From assembly GCA_003117195.1 (NCBI GenBank), contig BDSI01000072.1, forward strand, positions 578,978 to 642,977: a stretch of DNA of 64,000 nucleotides, written 5' to 3'. A model generated the notes under the pieces. That model was not told where the DNA came from and searched no databases. It saw nothing but the letters and a program-made list of their open reading frames with translations. Below are positions 32,536 through 44,900 of this stretch, piece by piece (position 1 is the first letter of the stretch; each line of letters begins with the position of its first letter). The DNA comes from Eudorina sp. 2006-703-Eu-15 (lineage: Eukaryota > Chlorophyta > Chlorophyceae > Chlamydomonadales > Volvocaceae). The translations under genes were made by a program, and so were the position numbers.

Positions 32536-33774
32536 CTTTCGCACGTCCTTCAACGGCTGCCCCTCAGGTGAAGGTCCAGTTCAAAGCACACGGGGGTCGC
32601 GCGGGCGGCCCGCTTATGACTGCTGTCGGCCTCCGCTTGTTTAAAATTAGATGTCACATATGGATACAGTGCCAGAAGGATCAGCGCTTGTAGGGCGTTT
32701 TGGGGTCGCAAGAACCTGTCCATCGGCTCGTTATGGCGAAAAAAGAGATCTCGGCATGATGTGATGCGCGCTTTTTGCGTCACTGCCGTACCCTCCACGT
32801 GCCGAGATAGTGCAGTCGCTTCTTGACGGGCTTTGTTGACAGACAAGCCTCTCACTCCGATGCTGAGATCCCCGTTTCCAGTCGTTGCATTTGGCCCTAG
32901 TACGCGGCTCTCTCGCGCGGGGTCCTTGCGGGTGGGTGCTTGTCAACGTGGCTCGCGGACGCGGCTGACGGGACCTGATGAGACCTCGGTCCGGTACCAC
33001 CGCCAGTTGACGCGGGCGGCTTTCTAGCCGCGCACTGCGCACAAAAGTGCATCACACTGGAGCTCGTAACAACCTCATTGCAGCATTTCAGCCACAGTTG
33101 ACAAGGACGGAGTGCACCAGGAGAAAACCCTACTAAAGGCCCGCCTGTTAGATAGGTGGCGGCACGAAAGCAATCATACTGCCTGTCGGAAGCTTTGAGC
33201 CGAGATCCACGTTTCCCGCAGCGCGGTGTCCTTTCCCTAGTGCGTCGTTGACGGTCGTTGTTGAGGCCAGGCCCGCCAGGAGTGGGCCTGAGTGGGATCA
33301 TCGTGCGGCACCGTGCCGCGCACAGCGGCAGCGACACAGCCGTATTGCAGCTGGCCTCGACGGAACCCAGCCCGCCGCACATAAACTTCCGTGAGGGTTC
33401 TAGATGACCTACAGGACCAGTAGCATGAGACTCAGTGCGAGGCCCCCAGCCTCGTCCGGCCACGGCGTCGGCCTCGGCGCCTCGGCCGCGCCGCTCGCCG
33501 CTCCCCGGCCGACACTCCGGCTGGGCCAGGCCGCAGCACCAGCGCCGTCTGCTGCCACATCTCCGTCTGCAGCCGGTGGGTGGGGCCCAGGGGGCCGCTG
33601 CAAATCCTGACACAGAGCCTCAAGCATTCAAGTACTATTTTGCCAGGGCGGTTTGGGGCGTGTGCAAGTGCAAGGGGCGCCAAGCCCCGGCACGAGCGAT
33701 TGATGTGCGGTGACCTGCCGCTGTGTTCGGTGACCCGCACCTGGCACCCCACCTTGGTGCTGTGCTGTCGTTAG
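32536..33774. promoter_or_regulatory. Divergent intergenic region between the kinase and the giant gene
   Basis: The two genes point away from each other here, so both promoters should lie in it, although the first exon(s) of the giant gene may also be inside. No TATA box or other element could be named with confidence. Short open frames on both strands near 33404-33750 were not supported as exons. Confidence 0.4.
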
Positions 33775-35913
33775 CCCCTCAACGCACACAAACCCTCGAC
33801 CCCGAACTGGCGCAGGTGCTGGCGCGGGGCCGTCGGCGCCGGGGTTCGCACAACCCCGGGGCGTGCTGCGCGCCGCTGCGCACGGCGGGAGCGGCAGCAC
33901 GGCCAGCCCTGGCCCCGGCCCCGGCCCCGGCCCTGGTCCCGGTCCTGGTCCGCAGCAGCAGCCACAGCCCTCCCAGACCCGTGGCGACATCAGCGCCGCG
34001 GATACAGACCAGCAGCAGCAGCTCCAGGAGGGCCGCGCCATGCAGCCGGGCGACGGCCACTTCCAGGAGCACCACCAGCACCAGCACCAGCACCACCACC
34101 ACGATCACGATCACCCTGAGGATCACCATCACCACGTCCACGACGCGCAGCTCGGCGGGAGCTACGTCCCGTCGCGGGTGCCGTACGATGCGTCGCCGGG
34201 CCAAACCGCCGCGCACACGCACCGCGACGGCGCCCGTCACCACCAGGTGCCCGACCACGCCACCGGCCACACCGGCGCCGCCGGCGCCGGCGCGTCGGAA
34301 GACGCGCAGCAGCTCCAACAGCGAGAGCAGCAGCAACAGCAGCGACAGCCGTCGCGGATGGGCGGCCCAGAGGGCGACGCAGGCAGCGCGGCGGCGCAGC
34401 GGCTGTACCAGGGCTCGTCGGGATCTTACAACCGGGTTGCCCGCGCCTACATTCCGGCCACATCGTCGGCAGAGGACGTCCCGGTGAGTCGCCACCTCTC
34501 TGCGTCAGGATCTCGGTAAGCCGGGATCAAGAGTTGTACAGTACCGTATCCCCAGGGGGAGGCTCCACGGGTGGTTGACGGATTGCAGAACACACGCCGT
34601 ATATTCAACGGGTAAAAGTTCGCCCGGTGGTTCCGTACCCGGGATAATATGTACGGCAGCCGTACAGCCAGAGTGGCAGGTTAGGGTTCGACGAAGCGGG
34701 GGGGAGGGACACGTACATCTCTCCGCGCCGTTACCTCCCGCGTGCCGTCGACTTCCCGGTCGTCTGCCGTCGTCGTCATTTGGCGAGCGAAGAACAGGCA
34801 GGGCTGCCCGCGGTTTGCAGGTGGCCTGTAGCTCCAAGGGCGGCGCCTCGCGGTGCTATCACCTCTCCCCCGACGTATCGGAGCTCCATCGCATGCTACT
34901 GCCGACCCGGACTACCGCCCATGACGTCGTGACGCTCGACGAGGCCTCCCTGGTGGACCTGCCGCTACAGCACGGCAGCCGGGAACCCGCCGTACAGCAG
35001 CACGAGCTGTACGACATGGCGGCGGACACGCTGGCGGTGGCGATGGCGGCGGCGGAGGCCGCGGGTCTTTCGCCGGAGGAGATCGAGGAGTACGGCATTG
35101 AGAAGTTCATTCTGGGCCGCGGGCGCGACGACGAGTGGCTGCGCGCCGAGGCGGCGGCGGAGCGGCGGCGGCGCGGGCTGGCGCCGCCTGGCGGCGCCGC
35201 CAGCGCGGCGGTGCACGTCAGGCATCACCGGGGGCACCGGCAGCACGAGCACCTGCGCAGGGAGCACGACCACATGCAGGTTTGCGATCTCGGCCCGGAG
35301 CCGTACAATGACGTGTTCATCAGGTACGGCGGCAGCGACGGTCCAGGGGTGCCTTGGGTACCTGCAAGTCGCGTGTGGGAGGAGGTGCAGGCCTTGCGCG
35401 CGCAGCCGGACATGGTCTCCTGCAGCGACAATGACGTGTCGCTTGTTGCGAGACAGCCGCCGGCAGCCAACGGCTTGGGACTGGGGGGCGACAGCGGCGG
35501 CGGCGGTGGCGGCGGCGGCGGCGGCGATGCAAGGGACATCGACCGCGGTCGCGCGGCCGCCGTGCGCGACGCCGGCGGGGCCGTTGGCGCTGCCAGCAGC
35601 GGCGGTACGGCCCGGGCGGTGACGTCGGCGCCGTCGTCGCCTATGTCGTACATGGCGTCGCTGACGCGGTGCTTCTGTGCGGGGTCGAGAAGGAGGGATA
35701 CCGGCGGCGAGGGGGGCGGGATCGGGGGCGGAAGCAGTCCGCCGCTGCTGCGGCATCGCCTGGTCGGGCCTCTGGCGGGGCCCCGTCCGGTTCGCGCGCT
35801 ACCGCCGTACACAAGCGGAGCCGAGGGTGCGCCGTGGCGCTTGCCGCAGCTGGCGCCGAGCAGGTTCGCCGTCGGCCGCCGCGCGGCACTCGCCGTGCCC
35901 GTTCCCGCCAAGC

Positions 35914-35946
<33 letters not shown>

Positions 35947-38900
35947 TCAGAAGCACCGAGCAGGAGGACGGTGAGGGCGCAAAATCCAACCGTGCCGGTG
36001 CCGCCAGCCCCACAGCACCGCAGAACGACGCCCCTGGCTCCGTACCTTCCCGGAACGAGGCTGCGACCCACGGGTCGGTCGCCACGGCAAAGACGCCGTC
36101 GCGCGGCAGGGCCGTCAGCCGGCAAGCCGCCAAGCCGGTGGAGCGCGTCGCTCGCACGGCGCCCCGCGGCGGCAAGCGAGAGGAAACGGCGGCCGCAGAG
36201 AAGGCCACGGCGCAGGGCCGCCGCCGCGGCAGCGGCGGAGGCGGTTTCGGTACCCGCCGCGGCAAGGCAAATAACGAGTCGCCGTCGGCTACATCAATGA
36301 GTACGGACATGGACGAGCCGGCGGAGGGGCAGCCGCAGCCGGCCGCCATGAAACCGCCGTCGCAGCACCTCCTCCGGGATGCAACGCCAGAGGCCGCCGC
36401 GGCTATAGAAACGCGGGCCGAGGCCGCCGCTGTCATGCAGGAGGGGGAACCCGACCTCCCGGCGGAGGGTTCGCCAGCAAGCCGCGTAATACACCTGCCG
36501 CCGGTGACGTACAGCTTCAGCAATTCCAAGGGACTGCACGCGGTGGTCGAGGCGGGTTCCGGAGCTAGCGGCGAACCGCAAGAGCCGGGAGGCAACGGCA
36601 GCGGCAGTGGCACTGGCAGCCGTGCCGCGTCTCCGCGGCGGCGAACCGGCTGCCGGGCGCCAAAGGACGCCCCTGCTGGCAGCCCGGGGAGCGCCGCGTC
36701 GGCGGCGGCGGCGGCGGCCGCCGCCGCCGCCAGCGTCGACTCCGGCATCGAGAGCGACGGCGGCGCCGTCAGCAGCAGCGCCGCTGCGCACACCGTAGAG
36801 CAGGACCTGCTGGCGGCGGCGGAGCGGCGCATGGAGGTGGACGAGGCGGCGGAGCGCCTGGCGGCGCGGCTGGCGACGCTGGCCGCGGTACCCCCGGCGG
36901 CGATCGGCGGAGGTGGTGAGGAGACGGGGCCGGCAGCTGGCGGCGGCGGCGGCAGCGATGGCGGTCCTGACGGCAGCTGGGTGGGTGTTGTCAGCCTGCC
37001 GGCCGCGCTGCTGCAGCCGTCGGGGACCGCGGCGGCGACCCAGCAGGTTCCCGTGAGGGGTGCGGCGCCGCCGCCTTCAGGCTCGCGCGCGGATGTGGAG
37101 GAGGTCTTGGGCCCTGCGGACCTGGAGCAGATCAAAGCGGGCATCGTGGGAGATCACTTCGATCTGGACTGGGAGGTCGGACCGCCACTGCACGGCACCG
37201 CGACGGCAGCGGCGGCGGCGGCACCGCTGCCGCCACCGCCGCCGCCGCCGCCGTCGCCCGTGTCCTCCGCCGAGGACCTGCAGCTGGCGTCGCAGCACGC
37301 GCTGCACGACATCCCCGCCGCGGCCGCCGCCGCCGCCGAAGCTGTGGCGGCGGAGGCGGCGGACGGGGAAGGACCGCCGTGGCCGTCGGTCTATGTCCCC
37401 CCTGGTGACGTTGCGCACATGGCAATGGGCGGCGAAGGGGAGGACAGCGACGACGACGCCGGCACGACGGCGGCGGCGGCGACACAGCCGGCATCGTTGC
37501 CGTACAGCTTCCCAGAAACATCAACGTACGACATTGATGGAACTCCTGCCGACCTTAAACATATGGCAGTGAGCGACCCAGGACATGACGTCGCTGACAC
37601 TGGGTCGACGGTTCAAGCCGGCAGCAACTCACCGTACATCATGTACGGCGATGAGCAAGACGTCCCAGGTGATATTGCGCACTTGGCGGTCGACGAGGAG
37701 GGCGCCTCGCCCGGCAGCGGCGGCGTCGCGCGGGCGGCAGAGCCGCCGTACGGCGGTCCGTTGCCGGTGTACGACTGTCATGGTACGGAGCACCAACTTC
37801 AGGCCGATGAGTGGAGGCGGAGAGACGCGGCGTCGGCGCAGTGGGCGTTGCCGGGGATGGCGTCACTGGCTGCCGCGGCGGGCCATGACGCAGGCAGTAC
37901 GACATTGGTCAGGGCGGAGGCCGGAGCCGCCGCGGCGCCGTCGGCTCCCGGTGCCACCGGGCTCCCTCGCAGCGACCCCGCGGCCGTTAGCAGAGGACGC
38001 GTTGTGTACGGCAGGGACGCCGGCAGCTTCGGCGGTGGTGGCGGCGGCGGCGGTGGCGCGTCCGGTGGCGGCGGCGGCGGCGGCGGCGGAGCCGTCACAG
38101 GCGGCACTGCCAGCAGCAGCGCCGACGAGGATGATGCGGCCGGCAGCGCTGAGGCGGCGGGCGGCCGCGCTCCCGCCGGCGGCGCCGCCGCTTCCGCGGG
38201 CGGTCCCGGCCCTTCCGGGCAGCTTCCCAAGGGGAACCGGTGGGAGCCCGGTCTGGGCGGTATCCACTCCTACCTCAAGGACCTGGCGATGGAGCGAAGG
38301 ACCCAGCAGGCCGCCGTCCAACAGCAGCCCCCGAACGGTGTGCATGAGGCGCAGCAGGACATCCACGTAGCGGAGGAACAACAGCAGCAGCAGATACAGC
38401 AGCAGAAGGGACGGAAGGAGGAGGCGGAGGAGGGAGAGGGCCGGCGGCAGGTCCTTGAAGGCAAGGACGATCTGCCGGGAGGCCCCGGGGAGGAGGGTGA
38501 GAAGCAGCAGGGGGGAGAGGCACACGGCGCAGGTGTAGGCGCAGGTGCAACAGGGAGTGGCGGCAGCGGCGTCCTGCGGGTCGCGGACCCGGGCCTCATC
38601 AGCGGCATCAGCGTGCGCCGCGACGCGACCGCCGTACTGCGGGACCTGCCCAGCGGCGGCGACGGCGGCGCAGGCGGCGACGCCGCCATTGGGACGCTCG
38701 GCGGCGTGGATGACGGCGCCGGCACAGCTGGTGAAAGAGCTGGCGCCGGCGCCGGCGCCGGCGCCGGCGGAGCCTGTGGCCAGCTGGACGCCGAGACCGA
38801 CCCACGGGTCTACCAGGTGCGCCGTTCCCCGCGGCGTCAATTACGCGGAGTTGCATCATGCGTTGGGGGGGGGGGGTGCGGGCGGGCGTTACCAAAAACT

Positions 38901-41900
38901 CAGCGGGCATCCGGGTGTTCATGCCCCACCGACCTGCCCTATAGGCAAGCCGGGCGCCGGAGGTGATGCGACCGTTCCCCTTTCGGCGACAACCATGGCA
39001 TCAGCATGCCACAGCGAAATACACGGTTTGTGCACATGAACCCGTCAAGCCCTCCTCTCTGGTTGCCCATCCACAACGTCCCTCGTTTGACTCAGCGGGT
39101 CCTGCGACTGGCCCTCCGTCATCGTGTACTAACCTGCTACGGTATGACGAGGGGGTGGGGGACCCGTTGCCGTCGACCCGTCATCCATCCATGCACGGCC
39201 ACCCGACCGCCAGGCCGCCGTGCACGCCACCAACATGGTCGAGGCTGAGGCGGCGGCCGGGTTGGTGACCTCGCCGCCGGACGTGGCTGCGGAGGCGGCC
39301 GGGAGGGCGGCGGAGGAGGCGCAGGAGGCGGAGGCGGCGGGTCCGGAGGCAGCGGAGGCAGCGGAGGCGGGGAACGCCGTTCTCCGGGAGCGGAGTTACG
39401 GCGGCAGTGTGGAGGCGGAGGTGGCCGAGGGGCTCGCTGGTGGGTGCGCCGGGGTGGGATGGGGGGAGAGACGTGTGGGGGCTCCGGGGTGCTGGGCCTG
39501 GTCTGTGGCGATTTAGGGCCTTGAGGAGGGTGTAGGACATTAATCCCCCGCCCGGGTGCTACATCCTCCGTCGGGGTGCTACATCCCTCGTACGGATGCT
39601 ACATCCTCCGTCCGGGTGCTACATCCTCCACCTGTGTGCTACATCCTCCGACATCTTCCAACCCCGCAGGAGAAGGAGCTGCAGCGGCCGGCACGCCAGG
39701 CCGGCAAGCTGGGGGTGAGGGCGATGCGGGCGATGCGGGCTGGGAGGCGGCGGCGACGGGTCGGCTGGAGAGCGAGTCGGGGTCGGAGATGGAGGCGGGC
39801 AGCAGCGACGAGGCTGCTGAACGGGCTGCCACGGACAGGGTGGTGGAGCTGATGACCCACCCGGAGGACTTCATTCAGGAGCTGCAGGTCAGTGCGGAGA
39901 GCGGAGGGAGGGAGGGAGGGGGCGGTGAAGGGGATGGTCCGGCGGGGCGGATCGCGGGTGAGGGCGGTGGCCGGGGCGCGACAAAGACGAAGGCAGCGCG
40001 ATCAGGTAAAAAGGTGAAAAGTACCAATTTCCTGTACATCCCGTCCTTCCACTCGCAGCATGAGGAGGGCCCCGGCTGGGTGAGTCCCGACTACGTGATG
40101 GGACTGGTGGAGGCCGCCAAGGACCCGCGAATCGGTGAGGAGGGGGGTGGTTGGGTTGGCGGGAGGGAGACAAAGGTAACAGGAGGAGGAAGGAGAGGAG
40201 GCGGAGGAAGGAATGGTGAACAGGAGCTGGGAGGGAGAGGGCCATGTGGGTTGCGGAGATGCAGAGTGTGTTAGGGGGGGGGAAGGGCTGACTTTGAGGG
40301 TTGCGGAGCGCCCCACCCCGTGCGAGGGAAGGCATCTGGCGGCGGCGCTGGCATCCCCCATCGTGACCTGACCCACGGGCCTTCGCCGCATCTGCTGTCG
40401 TTGCTGACCGTGTCATCGCCTGCGGCATCCATAAGCCCCATCTGGGCCCGTCGGACGCCCCGTCAGGACTACGGATCCACCTTGTAACGGTTACAGTCGC
40501 AATGCGGGGTACCGCAATGGGCCCCCCTAGGTACATACCGATGGACTGATGGACGCGCACCCCGGGGTACGGGCTCCCTTTTGGCTGGTGCGCCCTCCCT
40601 CCCACCCTTCCTCTCGGCAGGAGCGCCGCAACAGCCCCCACACCGCCACGAGCCCAGCGCGCCGGGCCCCACGCCGGCTGCCGACAACCAGGACGACGTG
40701 GACCGGGTGGAAGGAGCGACCGCACGTGACGTCCCGGCGGCCTCCCGGCCACCCCAACACCCGCCGCACCAGCAACCCCATCACCCACACCAACACCCAC
40801 ACCAGCACCAGCACCCGGCCAGCCCGTTGGAGTCCTGGACCCACCCAGCCGCGCCCTCCGGCGCCGCCTCCGCCACCGCCGGGCGCCGCACGTCGCTGAG
40901 TGAGGAGTCAGCGGCGGCGGCGGCCGCGGCGGCCCACATGCTGTCGGGGGGCTCCGTCACCGCCGCCGGCGGTGGCGGCGGCGGTGGCGGCAGCAGCGGC
41001 GGCAGCCCCGCCGGCCAGCGCGCGGTGGCGGCCTTCGGCCTGTCTCGTTCCATGGACCCGGCGGTGCAGCACATCATACACGAGGACCCGCTGTGCGAGG
41101 AAGTGACGGCGGCGGCGGCGGCGGCGGCCAAGGCGGAAGAGGACGAGGAAGGGGAGGCAGCGAGGGTGACGGCGGAGGGGCAGGATGAGGCGGCGATGGC
41201 AGAGAACACATGGGGGGAGGAGGAGGGGCTGGTGAGGGGCAAGGAGGAGGAGGAGGTGGAGGCGGAGACGGCTGCGGCGCCGCCGCCGTACGATGCTGTG
41301 GCTGCGGCGGCGGCGGCGGGTGGTTCCGGGGGTCGCAGCCCTCCCAGCAGCGATGACGAGGAGCGGCACCGCCAGATGAAGGTCTTCGTGCAGACCACCG
41401 GTGGGTGGGTGGGTGGGTGACGAGGACGTCGGAGACTGCGACTGCCCGCGATGATAACATCCCATGACCCGGATGGATATGCTCCAGCACAGACGTCCTC
41501 CCATCGGTGCTTGGTCCGCTTTACTTGGAACACTGCTTGTCGCCCCCCAAGCCGCCACCTGCTCAGGTCGCAGGACGTCCCGCCACGCGGCCTTACACCG
41601 GCCGCATGGCCCCCCGGCAGCTGCCAGCCAAGCCGTGGCGTATGCAGCCTTCTTCCGCTCCCTTATGGGACTCGGCCAGTCTGTCCTCCAGTTGTCCTGC
41701 TTGCTTGCACTTCTTCCTGCTATATTACTCCTTGCCATAGGTTCGCAAAGCCCCCGCTGGATTTGGCTGTCTGGGGCCGCAGGTATGGACTCCCTGGACT
41801 TCATCCAGGACCTGAACGTGCACGTGGACACCGCCGCGGCCGCGGCGGCAGCGGCGCGCAGCAAGAACGGCGGCGGCGGCGGCGCCGACGATGAGGTCCA

Positions 41901-44900
41901 GGGCATCTGGGCGACGGCCAGCCAGGAGGAGCTGGCGGCGGCGGCGGCGGCGGAGGGACCCGGCGGCGCCGCCACACGGGCGTTCGTGGAGAGATTCGAG
42001 TCGCGGCGGCCGCCCTCGCCACCAACTGCCGCCGGACCGCCTACAGCAGCGACAGATGTGGAGAAGCCGCCGGCTGGGGACGCTGCCGCGGAAGCGGCGG
42101 CGTCACCGACCGCGGCGGCGGCGGCGCCGCCGCCGCCGCCAAGCAGCGCCTTGGAGGCCGTACTGCGCGCTACTGCCGGCTCCTTGACCGACACAGCGCA
42201 GGCCGCAACAGCCGGTACGGCGGTGGGTGAGGACGGCGGCGGCGGCGCCGCGTCGTCGCCGGCGGCGGTGGTGACGCCGGAGCTGCTAGCGGAGGGTCTT
42301 GAGGAGGCCCTGCCGGGTCGACTGGGGGTGCGGGACAGCCTGCACCGGGACATCGAGCTGCTGGAGGTACGGCACATGTGCGCGTGGGTGTGGGTACGGG
42401 TACGGGTACGGGTTTTGCAAAGGGCGGGAGGCAGCGAAGGCACGCACCAGCCTCTGCCCTTGCCGTGCAAAGTCGACCCATGTATGCCACGACAGCGACA
42501 GCAACACACACCATAATAACGTCCATTCACTCATGCAATACATACCAAATCAATACACACCGTGATAACGTGCTTTCTTCTAAAAGCACGCGGCACGGCA
42601 TGCGCTTCCCGAGTGGCGATGCCATGGCATGGTGGTGGTGCCGGGCCCCCCACCGCCCCAGGACCTGCAAGCCGCGCTGGGGGCGCTGCGGGCCGCGGAG
42701 GCGCGCGGCGCGCCGCCGCACGAGCTCTCCGCGGCGTGCGGCGTATTGCTGTCGTACATGTCCGTACTGGACGTACAGCTGGACGACGGGTACCGCCGCC
42801 TGGACAGCCTGGCCGAGTACATCGAGGTCGTCCGGCAGGTCAAGGCGGGGCAGGTACGATTCACAAGAGGAAACGAACTCAGCCGGTGGGTTTCATGTCG
42901 AAATTTCCGTGGCGGTGGCGACTCTTGGGCTTGGTGGATGGGGTTTGGAACGAAATTGGTGGTGTCGGACGAGTGGACAGGGCGCGCGCCTCTGCCGGAG
43001 GGACCACCTCGCGGGCACGGCCTATTGGCCTTGTGCACGGCAGGACCGCGGATGTTGTCGCAGGCTGTGAATTCAGGGCAGCGGTCTTGGCTTCGCCGGC
43101 GCCACGCCGCCTTGTTGCGCGTTGTTGTGAAGGGCGTCAGTCACTGCAAGTGCGCCCTGCCCTGCGCTGCTTTCCCAATCACCCCTCGCCCCAGCTGCCG
43201 CCCTCTGCCCTGGACGGAGGCCCGTTCGGCACGCACGCCGGCGGCGGCGGCGGCGCTGGCGCTGGCGCCGCCGCCGCGACCCCCGCCGCCGCCGCAGCCG
43301 CCGGGCTCGTGCCGGGCGGCACCGGCGATGACGTAGCCGGCGGACGCAGCGGCACCACCCACACCACCCCCCCCGCGGCGCCTCCGGCGGGCTCTGCGCC
43401 GGCGCCCGGTGGCGGCGGTGGCGGAGACGCTGGGAGCGGTGTTGCCCCGCCGAGGGGTGCTGACGGGGTGGGCCACTTCGACACCCGTGTGCCGGGTGCC
43501 CGGGAGCCGGCGGGAGTGCGAGCGGGTCAAGGCGGTGGCGGCTATGGCGGCGGGGATGGCGGCGGCAGCGGCGGTGAGTTAATTGCGTGTGTTGGATTTG
43601 GGTGGTGTTGCGGTGGCTGAATGGTCGTGAGAGCGGGCAGGTCCTGGGAGGGTTCGTCGGTAGAAACATTGACCCGGCGGGCTGCCAATGCTCAGGGCCT
43701 TTGCGGTGTGCCGGCCAGCCTGTTCCCCATGTGGCTGTTCCCATCTCCCATCGGCAATAGTCCTTTCGTCTTGGGCATCACCACGAGCTGACGACCCATG
43801 GGTCTGTCGAGTGCATGCGTGGCACTCCCTCCGAAAAAGGACAACAGCGGTACACCCCGGTCCCCAAACGCGGCATCTACAAAGCGAGAGGGGTCAAGAG
43901 GCTGTGGACATCTCCTGGCCCTGTCCGCGGGTGCAATTCCCGCCACCGCCACCGCCACCGCGTGTTCTCTGTGCTGTCCTCGCACCCTTTCTATCATATG
44001 CACCTACTAATTGCAATGCCCCAACACCTCGGCAGGCGGCGGCGCCGGCGGCCGCGGCCCCCGGGGCGGCGGTCCGGGCGGAGACGGCGAGTCGCACGGC
44101 CCCGTGCGCCGCCCGCACGCCCTCTCCTGGCCCGTCTGGCTGGGCGTCACCGCCGTGCTCTTTTTCTTCACCGCCATCACCCTCGCCACCCACCTGTCGG
44201 GGATCATCTCGTTGATTATGTCCACGGTGGCTGGATTCGGAATCCGGAACGCGAATCGCCGCATTGCAACCGCGATGGCCCACGGGAGGGAGGCCGTCCC
44301 CGCTGGCAAGGGCTGGCGCCAGGGACCGGGGGAGGAGGAGGCCGAGGTATCAGAGGAAGGAGGAGGGGAGGGTGAGGGGGAGGAGGGAGGGGGGCGTCGC
44401 GGCGGTGGCAGGAAGCAGGAGGAGGAGGAGGAGGAGCGGCTGGCGGCGCATGTGATGGCGGAGCGTACGGCGGAACGCGCGGCGGCTGCGGCGGCGACGG
44501 CGGCGGTGGCAGCGGCGGTGGCGCAGTTCGGCGGTCCGGGCGCGCAGCTGAGTGCGCTGCAGGCGGCCCGGCGGGCGGCGGACATTGCCACTGAGGAGTG
44601 AGTCTCCTGTCCTGGGGTACCGTAGGGCGGGAAGCAGGGGGCGGGAAGCATGGCGGACTGGGTGGGCGCGGGCAGGAATTGGCTTTGGGCATTCCGTCCT
44701 GCAGCATCGTCTCGGGTGGGTGAGGAGGTGAGGTTGTCTCGCGCGGACACAAAACAAGCGATTAGGTGCGCAGGTGGGCAGACAGGCAGACATACAGGCA
44801 GGCAGACAGGCAGATGATAGGCAGAAATACAGACAGGCAGACAGGCGGGCAGGTGGCCGGGCGGGCGAATTCCCGTGCGCTCCTCCTCGCGCTGAGCACT

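Noticed and set aside
33404..33610. Start of the giant gene at the ATG at 33404
   Set aside because: The frame stops at 33610 and no in-phase splice to 33775 could be supported.
34965..38840. Several long antisense open frames opposite the giant gene (up to 639 codons)
   Set aside because: They mirror GC-rich coding sequence and have no splice structure or recognisable domain; typical shadows in GC-rich DNA.
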